Origin: Sporobolomyces roseus | Taxonomy: Eukaryota > Basidiomycota > Microbotryomycetes > Sporidiobolales > Sporidiobolaceae | DNA length: 64,000 nt | Assembly: GCA_016617785.1 (NCBI GenBank) | Contig: JADILM010000003.1 | Span: 2,046,001 to 2,110,000 of the forward strand | Direction: 5' to 3' | In this document: piece by piece, positions 55,192 through 64,000 of the stretch | Numbering within the stretch: the stretch's first letter is position 1 | Layout: the number at the start of each line of letters is the position of its first letter | Program-made: the position numbers and the translations under genes | Notes under the pieces: generated by a model | Seen by the model: the letters and a program-made list of their open reading frames with translations, nothing else | The model's database searches: none | What the model was told of the DNA's origin: nothing

Positions 55192-57355
55192 ATGAACTCT
55201 GCATCAAACGTCCTCGAAGCCAACATGAAAGACCCTAAAGGTCTCGATACTACCGCCGTCGCGAACCCTGGAAACGATGATGCGAAATTCGCAGACCCAA
55301 GTGGAGAGACCATGAAGGTGAGCTCTGCTTCCTTTTACACGATTGAGACAAAGCGGTCGAGTTGAGCGAGACGAGCGCGAAAGAGGCAACAAGGGTGAAG
55401 ATTTAAGGGGTGAGAATACGAAAACTGACTCTTCGTTCGAAACGACAACGTCGATGACAACAGGCTCTCGTTTGGGAAGCGAAGAACAAGGTCTCAGTCA
55501 AAGAGTGTCCCAAACCTGCTCTCATCGACGAGCATGACATTGTGATCAAAGTGACTGGATCAACTGTCTGCGGATCAGGTGAGTTGAAACTCCTCCTTCT
55601 AACGTCGTACTTTCGCTGATCTTCAATTCATACCGTCATAGACATGCACTTGCTTCACGGAGCTATCATCGAGCTACAGAATGGAGATATCTTGGGACAT
55701 GAGGGTATGGGAATTGTTACAGAAATCGGATCTGCCGTCAAGGAACTGAAGGTTGGAGACCGGTGAGCAACTTCGTTATACGGTGCTGCGGTATCGATGA
55801 TCGTATCTCTCGAGCTCGACTGATCGATCTGCGTCTTTCGATAGTGTCGTTTCCGGTTTCAATTTGGGATGCGGAGAATGCTTCATGTGCAAGCAAAAGC
55901 TCTCGTCTGCTTGCACCAAGACGAACAACTCGGCTCTCATGGCTTCAATGTACGGGAACCGAACTTGTGGAATGGTGAGTTGAGCCCGTTTATTCGATTT
56001 CGACGTCTATTCGATTCTGATGATTCACATATTGACTCTCTCGGTGCTATTGCAGCTCGGATACTCTCACTTCACCGGAGGATTCGCTGGAGTTCAAGCT
56101 GAGTACGCGCGAATCCCTCATGGAGATGCCAACGTTATCAAGGTCCCCGAATCGGTCGCGGACGAAGATGCGCTCTACGTTTCCGACATTCTCGTCACTT
56201 CTTATCACCAAGTTATGGATACTGGAGTCAAAGAGGGAGATTGTGTCGCTATTTGGGGTGCTGGAGCTATTGGAATGGTGAGCCTGAATTCTTCGCTAGT
56301 AGACTAAACTATCGACTAATTTCGAGCTATCTTCACAGATGTGTGCCAAATGGTCTCTACTCAAGGGAGCAAAGCACGTTATCATCATCGACAACGTTCA
56401 GTGGCGACTCGACTCTGTTGTCGAAAAGATGCGAGCAACAGGACACGCGAACGCTCAAATCGATACGATCAATTTCAACGAGGTCAAAGACGTCCCGAAG
56501 AAAGTTCGAGAACTCACTGCTCCCGGTACCAACGGACTCGATTCTACTCGTCCTGCTGGTGTCGACGTTGCTCTCGAATGTGCTGCCGGAGAATACGCAA
56601 AGGGTATCGCTCACAAGATTGAAATCGCCATCGGTCTCGAAACCGATACTAGTGAGATCTTGAACGAGATGATGTGAGTTCACTCTCTCTCTTATGTCGG
56701 TATCAGCTTGAATGCAGAATTGAGATTGTTCCCTCTCACAGCGAGTCGGTCATTGGTTTCGGAAGAATCGGAATCACTGGAGTTTACAGCGCCTACACCA
56801 ATCACTTCAACATCGGTTCGTGCTAACTCTGCTTTCCTCGTTAACGTTTCTAAACTGACGTTTCTCTTCGCGCTCATAGGTAGTGTGATGGAACGAGGTT
56901 CGTTTCCTTCCTCTCTCGGCGACGTTGTTCTCGTTCTGACTTTGGACTTCTCTCCCGTTCTCAGGTATTCGACTCATCGGTAACGGACAAGCCCCTTGTC
57001 ACAAGTGGATGGGAGAAGTCATGAACGACTGGGTAGCGACTGGAAAGGTCAAGCCTACCGAGCTCTTCGTTTCTCACCGGTACGCTTCGAGAAAGTCTGT
57101 TTCGTTCGAGTTGATCACTGACTGTTCTCGGACTCTCTCAGTATCTCCATTGACGACATCGCCAAGTGCTACTACCTTCAAGACAAGCACGACGAGAAGT
57201 ACAAGATCATGAAGCCATTTGTGTGAGTTTCGCTCGCTTGTCCCTTTTGTGCTGAGTCTCGTGAACTCCCGCTAATGCCTCGGTCTTCGCTCAGTACTAC
57301 TCGCTTCTCAAGCCCTCCCTCCGCTGGCGCTCCTCAGCTCACCAAGCTCGAGTAG
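55192..57355 (+). CDS. Zinc-dependent alcohol dehydrogenase, formaldehyde-dehydrogenase-like MDR
   Basis: Eleven exons: 55192..55317, 55464..55578, 55642..55762, 55845..55974, 56056..56277, 56339..56673, 56742..56815, 56880..56897, 56965..57079, 57142..57222, 57295..57355, giving 465 residues. After a 45-residue N-terminal extension come the MDR elements: ALVWEAKNKVSVKECPKP, GSTVCGSDMHLLHG (catalytic zinc Cys), ILGHEGMGIVTEIG, RVVSGFNLGCGECFMCKQ with the four-Cys structural zinc site, and the cofactor fold VAIWGAGAIGMMCAKWSLL. The whole resembles the glutathione-independent formaldehyde dehydrogenase-like branch (long form with FTGGFAGVQAEYARIP and the IGNGQAPCHKWM segment). Substrate unknown. 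One exon is only 18 nt (coding SVMERG). Confidence 0.87.
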
Positions 57356-57868
57356 GCATCGTCGAATTTTCGCTTTTTGTTTTCATAACTCTGTCGAGCA
57401 AATAGGCAAGCTTTGTTGTACATAGCCTTTGCAAAGTCATTTTTAGTCACTCTCGTGCTTTCGCCGTAAGTGAGCAGTCGTCGTCGAGAATTTTGCAAGT
57501 TCGAAGCAAGGACCTCGAGAAATCGCATTCGGCTCGATCTCAATCACTCGCATCCCGCTGCAGTCCCGCTACTGTCGACGACTCACGCGACTCTCGACCG
57601 ACTTAAGTCACACTGCAGGATTTCGTACGAATTAACCGTGCCGCTGCCTCGGCACGGAATCGAACTCTTCTTTGCCCCTTGAAGCTTGAAGTCGCTACGC
57701 TTCTCTTTCTTGCGCCATCTCATGACCTGATTACCTCAGACCCAACTTTGACGGCTCTGGAACACCACAAACACGCCTCTCTCGTCAGCTCGTCTACCCT
57801 GCACTCGCTTTGACGCGATTGAAAAGGTTCCCTTTCCCTTTTGACTCCCCACAATCAACCGATTTCGA
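57356..57868. other. Intergenic, promoter of the first MFS gene
   Basis: Contains the dehydrogenase 3' UTR and the promoter of the downstream transporter. Short ORFs without recognisable content. Confidence 0.5.
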
Positions 57869-60249
57869 ATGGAGGTTCAACCAAATTTGGATCCAGCGAA
57901 ACAGCAGAAGGAAGATGTACAAGCTGAGAAAGACGCAGCGCCGGATGTCAGATGGGTGGATTGGGAGGGAAAAGAGTGAGTTTTTCGAAATTGCGAAAGT
58001 GCGAGGTAATCCCAAAGAGCTGACACATAGACGACTCGCGCACAGTGACCCACAGAATCCGTTCAATTGGAGTACGAAACGCAAGGTGAGTGAATCTCGT
58101 TCGAGTTGAGCGAGACGTCGAGCTTTGAGTTGACGTTTCAAAATCGTGATTCTCTTCGACACCCAAAACTCTCCTCGACCACAGTGGCTCATCTCAAGTG
58201 TCGGCTGCATCAATTTGTGTCTATGTTCAATGTCGACTTCGGGATATTCGATCACCTCGCAATCAATTCAAGACGAGCTCGGAGTCAGCAAAACTCTCGC
58301 TTTTTTGGCTCTTTCATCTTTCAACGTAGCTTTCGGCGTGAGTCTCCAGTCCCACCTCACCTACCTACAAGCAAGGGACTCTGAGGGAGCCGTCAAAGAG
58401 ATTATCAGGGATTGTGGTAGAGGTGTCTTCGGTTGAAGTTCTGGAGCTGACGCCAGTCGTCTGCTACAGGTCGCTCCTTTGATACTCGCCCCTCTGTCGG
58501 AACTTTACGGTCGATCAACGATTCTGATTGTCTCGTCTGTCGGTTTCGCCATCTTCCTGATACCCCAAGCACTTGCGACAAACATCGAAACCTTGATCAT
58601 TTCTCGTTTCTTCTATGGTGCTTGTACGTTTCAAACCCGACTCTTGCACTCTAGGCGAACGTACACTGATTGCAACAACGTCAACGTATAGGTGGATCAA
58701 CGGGAGTAGCACTCGGAGGAGGAAGTGAGCTTGGAATCGCTTTCATTCCTTTACTCGACGAAACGCACTGATCATCATTCATTATTTCAGTCCTAGCCGA
58801 GGTATGGAGTGACCAAGACCGAGGTCCGAGTATGGCGCTGTTCAGTCTGTCAGCCACGGCTCGTGAGTAAATCGTTTCTGCTATCGTTTTCTTGCGAAAC
58901 TCATTGAACAAGCATTCCTATCGATATAGCTACTGGTTTAGGACCTGTCGCTTTCGGATTCTTGTCACAAACAAAAGGCTTCCGCTACGTCAATTGGGTT
59001 TTGTTCGGAATGGCGGTACTCGTCGCAATATTCACATATTTCCTACTAGACGAAACTCGAGCGTCGGTGCTCCTCACTCGCAAAGCGAAAAGAATACGGA
59101 AGGAAACTGGAGATGATAGGTACATGTCGAAAGCGGAGGTGGAGAAGACAAGTCTGATTGAGATGTGGAAAACGAACCTCCGAAGACCGGTTTCGCTGCT
59201 CTGTCATGAACCGGTTCTCATCTCTTTCACCGCTTGGATCGGGTGAGCTAGCTCTCTTCTATTGTCGTCTGAATTGGAGATGCTGACGCTCAAGGTGCTG
59301 ATACAGGTTCACCTGGGTTCGTCTCGCTTTGAGCTCGATTGCGCAACCGAATCTTGACTGACGATCGCTCCCTATCGCTAGGGCGTGATGTATCTGTGCC
59401 TAGTTTCGGTGCCGCTGACCTATAGCGAGGTGTATGGTTTCAATACGGGTCAAAGCGGACTGGTCTATATCACTCAAACGATCGGAAGCTTTATCGGATT
59501 TGGGATAGAAGTCTACTGCAATCGGCTGTATCGACGACACGAAGCATCAAAGGGACCAGAAGCTCGACTGTTCACAGCTTGTGAGTGACTGTACGACTAG
59601 GTTGTCGATACATGTCCATCTAAGCTGACTCTCTTTCGCACATAAACAAAAGTCTACGGAGGAGTGCTCTTTCCGATTGGATGCTGGATCTACGCTTTTT
59701 CGTCGTATCCTCAAGTACACTGGATCGTCCCGTCGATTGGCCTCACCTTTCTCTGTGCGTCTCTTCTACTTCCTTGTGCGTCGTTTCGCTACTCACGACG
59801 TTTTATTTCTGCAGATACCGGTCTATACCTCGTTTTTGTCGCCACCTACAGCTACCTTGCCGACTCGTATGCACTCTGAACGTCCCAGAGGATCCACTTC
59901 GTTTCTCACTTCTAGATACTAACCTCTTTTTTGCTCGCTCGCAGACGCTTCATCCGCATTAGCCGCAATGGGATTCTGCCGAAATATGACAGGAGCTGTC
60001 TTCCCTCTCTTCACTCCAGCCATGTATGAGAATCTCGGTATTCAAGGTGCAGGAGGATTAACCGCTGGAATTGCGACAATTTTGAGTATAACACCCTTTG
60101 TTCTCTTTCGATATGGATCTAGACTCAGAGCTCGTTCAAAGTTCGCTCAAGAGTTGGTCGAGCTACGGAATCTGGAGGCTCGACGAGGGAGTTCTGCGAC
60201 TTCTACGATACAAGCAGTCGAGGGAGATGGCATTATTGACAAGGTTTGA
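57869..60249 (+). CDS. MFS transporter, DHA1 drug/polyamine type, first of tandem pair
   Basis: Twelve exons: 57869..57975, 58046..58085, 58185..58337, 58470..58623, 58692..58724, 58791..58862, 58930..59242, 59307..59316, 59382..59580, 59653..59754, 59815..59877, 59945..60249, giving 516 residues if the last intron is removed. Family marks are DDPQNPFNWSTKRK, APLSELYGRS, PQALATNIETLIISRFFYG, ILAEVWSDQDRG, GPVAFGF, FLLDETRASVLLTRKAKRIR and GIQGA.GGLTAGI near the end, with about 12 membrane helices. Such proton antiporters export drugs, polyamines or other small molecules at the plasma membrane. Odd points are a 10-nt exon (59307..59316) and the final intron 59878..59944, which begins GA, not GT. 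Without its removal the frame stops at 59877-59879 (TGA) and the last two helices are lost. Confidence 0.85.
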
Positions 60250-60736
60250 TGGGTCTAGTTTTGTAGCATTGCATCGTATTGTTGTTTGTATTCTTATAGA
60301 TCGCTTTCGCATGTATGAGTATCGAGCGCTTTGGACGATGAGGATGAGAACGAAGAGAGCAGTCGAAGCGAACTCGTTCACATCGAGTTGCCCTCTGCTT
60401 GCTTGCGTTTAAGCGAGCCTACAGATACGAAGGCTGGATGAGTTGAATCGGCTGCTGAAGCGCGGTACCACTCGAGCGAAGGCAGCGCGCGACTTCGAAA
60501 CCAGCGCAACTCAGTCGCGCCTTGCGAAAGCTTTGATTTTCGCTGCTTTTTCTCGAATATTTCGGCTCACTCTCATTCGTTTGGAAAGACAATAAACAAC
60601 CTAGTGGTGCCATCTGATCGCGCCAGCTTTTACTTCGCTCAGCCTGATCTACCCGTGCCATCGGCAAAGGAAATTGATTTTTCGGCAGCGCTTCTCCATC
60701 TTTTCTTCCCTCCTCCCTCCACTCCTACTTGACGCG
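60250..60736. other. Intergenic between the two MFS genes
   Basis: 3' UTR of the first transporter and promoter of the second. No ORF with recognisable content. Confidence 0.5.
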
Positions 60737-63162
60737 ATGAGCTCTGAGCGACCAACACGAACAACGACAACAACAAGAACGAAACTCAACCTGTCACGAT
60801 CCTCTACTGCCTCGACTCTCTGCTCTTCATCGCCGGAACGGAAAATGAAGAAGGATCAGTCGAGAACGGTACCGTCGCTACACGAGTGTACCGCGGCAGG
60901 GTCAATAGAGGGGAAGCTCTCGGAAAAGGAAGGCTCAGAACCGATATTCGTCGAATGGGACGGACCAGAGTCAGTTTTATCCCGCTTTTGCTTTCGTTGA
61001 CTCTCCTGTCGCTTGATGACTCACTCAGCGCTTCCCCCACAGTGATCCTGCGAATCCCTTCAACTGGTCGAGACGGCGGAAGTGAGCGGCGTTTTCGCTT
61101 GTCGAATTCAGTTTTGCTGAGCTGATTAATCAATCTCACCCACCCTCGCTTCGCAGATGGATCATCTCGAGTTGCGGCATCATGTTCTGCGCTCTCGTCT
61201 CTTTATCGGTCAGCGCATACTCGATAGCAGAAGCAAGCGTTCGGGAGGAACTCGACACCTCGACAGAACTCTCCCTCCTCGGAATCACGACTTTCACCAT
61301 TACGTTCGGCGCTGCCCCTCTCCTCATTGCTCCTCTCTCCGAAGTCTACGGTCGATCCTACATCTACCTCGCATCGTCATTCATCTTTGCTATATTTTTC
61401 ATCCCTCAAGCTCTCGCAACGAACATCGAAACTATCTTGATCACTCGTTTTATCTCGGGTATTGCGGGATCATCAGCGGTATCTCTGGTCGGAGGAACAC
61501 TCAGTGATGTATGGTCGGCGAGAGACAGAGGGTTCTGTATGAGTATTTTCTCGTTCGCAGCGTTTGGATGTGAGTCTATCTTTCTCGTTCGCCGTCATCG
61601 CTTGATTGACACTGACAAGTTCTCGGTTTTTCAGCTACCGGACTGGGTCCAATCATGTTTGGATACCTCGCTCAAGAGAAAGGGTTTCGCCCCATCAATT
61701 GGATCATGTTCGCCCTCGCGAGCACATTCTCGATCGCGCTCATTCCCATCGTCGATGAAACTCGTGGCTCGGTCCTCCTGTCACGCAAGGCGGCCAAGCT
61801 ACGGAAGGAGACTGGAGACGATCGATATGTCGCGAAGGAGGAGTACGAGAGAGGGTCTTTGACCCAAATGATGAAGACAAGTTTGGCGCGTCCGCTGCGA
61901 ATGTTGACGAGGGTAAGTCTGCATCAGCTTCTTCCAACGTTTCTCGCGCTGACTCTGTACTGTCAAGCTTGTAGGAACCGGTTCTGATTGCGTTCACTGT
62001 CTGGATCTCGTGAGTCGATCAACCTTTTTCTTCCCCTCGACCCAGAGCCTGAACTCTCGCCGCTGTTCACGACGCCTCTTTTTCATCGACTCTGATCTTC
62101 GGACTGACAACTTTCTCTATCTTCACAGCTTCACTTGGGTATGTCCGACGTACATGAAAACGGGAGAAGTAGCGAAGCTGACCCTCCTCTTAACCACTCC
62201 TCTAGGGTGTTCTCTACCTTACCCTCGTCTCGATTCCTATTGTCTTCAAGCAGATCTACGGATTCAACACCGGCGAGGCTGGGCTCGTGTACATCACTCA
62301 GGTCCTCGGATCAGCTATCGGTGTTATCGCCGACGGGTACTGCAATCGACTCTACCTCAAGAACGTTGCGAAACGCGGACCCGCTGCTAGGCTGTACACT
62401 GCGTTCGTCGGAGGAGTCTGTGTGCCCCTCGGAGCGTTTATCTACGCAGTGCGTTCTCTGCTCTCTCTCAGCTCTCAGTCAAGAGATTCGAATGCTGAAG
62501 TGATGCGAGGACGCTACAGTTTACCGCCTACCCACAATGCCATTGGATCGGTTGCTGCGTTGGAATTACCATTCTTTGTATGTGTTCCGTTCACTAAATC
62601 TTGTTGCGATATTTCTCTAACCTTGTATCGACCCTGCAGACGTCGGCATGTACTGCGTATACCTCTCAGTCTTCTCTTACCTCGCGGATTCGTATTCTCT
62701 CTGTACGCCGTCTCTCGGGATTCGAAACCGTCGATTTCCGCACTAATTTCGCTTTTCCGACCAATTAGATGCCTCCTCTGCTTTATCAGCCATGTCGTTC
62801 GTCCGCAATGTCGTCGGCGTGAGTCTTATGTCTTGCTGCGCGGTCGTCGTCATCGTCGCTGACCATTTCTCGCTACTTGACAGGCCGTCTTCCCCCTCTT
62901 CACCACCAAGATGTACGATTCTCTCGGCGTACAAGGCGCAGGAGGACTCACGGCAGGTATCGGCACACTCCTCAGCATCACTCCCTTCATCCTCTTCAGA
63001 TATGGAGCAACACTTCGAGCAAGATCTCCCTTCGCAAAAGAACTCGCAAGACTCGAAGCGGAACATGCTGCCTCGACAGAGAAAGCCAGGCCGATCAACC
63101 CAGGACCCACAGCTTCAACTAACGACGTCAGTAAGGAGGAGCTTAAGGAGATCATGGTTTGA
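60737..63162 (+). CDS. MFS transporter, DHA1 drug/polyamine type, second of tandem pair
   Basis: Eleven exons: 60737..60969, 61043..61081, 61157..61569, 61635..61912, 61975..62009, 62129..62138, 62206..62448, 62520..62577, 62640..62702, 62769..62818, 62884..63162, giving 566 residues. It is a clear paralogue of its neighbour: DDPANPFNWSRRRKWIISS, APLSEVYGRSYIYLAS, PQALATNIETILITRFISG, LSDVWSARDRG, GYLAQEKGFRPINW, VDETRGSVLLSRKAAKLRKE, YITQVLGSAIGVIADGYCNRL, SYLADSYSLYASSALSAMSF and LGVQGAGGLTAGIGTLL. The N-terminal cytosolic tail is longer (about 95 residues, Ser/Thr/Lys-rich). The 10-nt exon is kept (62129..62138, coding the end of SFTW). The intron that is irregular in the neighbour is normal here (GTACGC at 62703, TTAG at 62768). 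Exporter at the plasma membrane by family; substrate unknown. Confidence 0.9.
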
Positions 63163-63843
63163 ATCGGTAGGTCGGATAGACACTTTTTCGTTCTCGGGTT
63201 GTTTCGTTTTCTCTCGCATTTATATATCATATCTCGTTGTCGTGTTTGGGTAGGGTAGCATATAGTTCGCAGATTGTATAGAACTGCATAGTACGATCGT
63301 TTATCTTACTTCTCTTCGTGAGTCCAAGGTGAGTCGTCGAGCATGAAAAGCGGATAAACTTAGTTCGGTTCGGAGATCAAGACAGTCAAAGAGTTGATTG
63401 CATTCCACTTACAAAGTCGACGAAGTGGACGTTTAACCTTCACCGTGCCTCTTCTGATTGAATTGCGAGTTGCGAAGAAACAAAGCTCGAGAGAACCTTC
63501 TCCTCGTCTCTCTGATCATCTTCACTCGCAAACACCCTCAGAAGTCCGGGACGGGTCGGGATGAGTACTCGGACGCAGACTCGCATCCTCTATCCATGGA
63601 TTTAATCAACAGCAATGACGTTCAACTGATTAGTATCGAGTGTTTCAACAAGTCCGATTCGAGACTTGGTTTTAGGAGAGCATGCGAAGGGGAGGAGGGG
63701 ATCTACTTGCAAAGAGACAGAGAGAAAGGGGAGGAGGAGGGGAAGGTATCGTGAGGGGGTGGGGTTTTGTGCGAAATAACGGAGTGGGAGAAAAGGGGGG
63801 TATGCGAAATGAGTGAGAAAGAACAAAGGCAAAAGCAAACAGA
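63163..63843. other. Intergenic, convergent 3' ends
   Basis: Between the stop of the second transporter (+) and that of the last gene (-). GA-rich at about 63680-63780. No supported ORF. Confidence 0.5.
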
Positions 63844-64000
63844 CTAATCGTCATCCCAATGAGGGTTTCCACCTTGTTTAGGTACAGGTCCTCCTGCCGC
63901 TCGGGACATGCTGTACGAAGGAAAGGTCGCCATCAGTTCCGAGTCTCGAAAGATTGCGAGATAGTGAAGAAATTCGACGTACATGATAGAATCGACTCGA
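63844..64000 (-). CDS. Unidentified gene, C-terminal end only (partial at 5' end)
   Basis: On the minus strand the window holds the end of an exon (63983..64000), an intron 63911..63982 (GTACGT...TACAG) and the last exon 63844..63910, giving ...RVDSIIMSRAAGGPVPKQGG then NPHWDDD and stop. The Gly/Pro-rich polar tail ending in an acidic WDDD is all that can be seen. The family cannot be recognised from it. The good splice sites and the in-frame junction support a real gene that continues beyond the window. Confidence 0.55.
   Translation of the reverse strand, partial: RVDSIMYVEFLHYLAIFRDSELMATFPSYSMSRAAGGPVPKQGGNPHWDDD

Noticed and set aside
58030..58045. Earlier acceptor at 58030 for the first MFS gene
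   Set aside because: It also keeps the frame (15 nt difference), but the later acceptor yields the DDPQNPFNW motif at the same splice position as in the paralogue.
1..64000. tRNA, rRNA, CRISPR, insertion sequences and transposons
   Set aside because: By eye I found no tRNA A/B-box pairs in intergenic DNA, no spaced direct-repeat array, no transposase or reverse-transcriptase motifs and no long terminal repeats. A covariance-model and repeat search would settle this.

Overview
The window is nuclear DNA of a fungus, most likely a basidiomycete yeast or smut-like relative (Pucciniomycotina, Microbotryomycetes). The grounds are the high density of short GT-AG introns (about 46 to 80 nt, usually with a CTGAC/CTGAT branch site 10 to 25 nt before the acceptor), 5 to 21 exons in ordinary housekeeping genes, compact intergenic DNA rich in CT/GA tracts, and the gene set (MDM10, DRE2, SUS1, ACL4, HOS3-type deacetylase, MSB1-domain protein, formin). 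The rank below basidiomycete is inference. I found no rRNA, tRNA, CRISPR array, insertion sequence or transposon. Exon boundaries were read by eye from splice consensus, reading frame and family knowledge. Most multi-exon models close perfectly in frame.

Layout, left to right. 1-8.1 kb: 3' end of a PDR-type ABC transporter (+), SUS1/ENY2 (+), proteasome beta-7 subunit PRE4 (-), PAF-acetylhydrolase-like lipase (+) and an 11-exon HxxxD acyltransferase (-). 8.8-20.1 kb: an O-fucosyltransferase-like type II membrane protein (+), MDM10 (-), an HMG-box protein (-), an NAD-dependent polyol dehydrogenase (-) and a GT32 sphingolipid mannosyltransferase of the SUR1/CSH1 type (-). 21.4-34.4 kb: ribosomal-protein chaperone ACL4 (+), an MSB1-domain protein (+), a 21-exon formin (+) and a small PPPY-containing protein (-). 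MSB1-domain proteins and formins both act in Rho-dependent actin and polarity control and sit side by side here in the same orientation.

35.0-44.9 kb is the accessory-looking part: a same-strand tandem array of F-box/leucine-rich-type paralogues, each with one intron at the same place. It holds one intact copy, one copy with an extended C-terminus, one copy disturbed in mid-gene (frameshift or newly formed 46-nt intron), one copy frameshifted just before the family's C-terminal signature, one clear pseudogene with five internal stops, and an eroded 3'-end relic. A small tail-anchored coiled-coil protein (-) is embedded in it. This array is the best candidate for something undescribed.

45.1-64.0 kb: an unidentified 422-residue protein (-), a HOS3-type histone deacetylase (+), an HSF-type transcription factor (-), a 1.9-kb gene-free divergent promoter region, DRE2/anamorsin (+), a zinc alcohol dehydrogenase of the medium-chain family (+), two tandem DHA1-type MFS transporters (+), the first of which has a GA instead of GT at one donor site, and the last two exons of an unidentified gene (-) running off the window.
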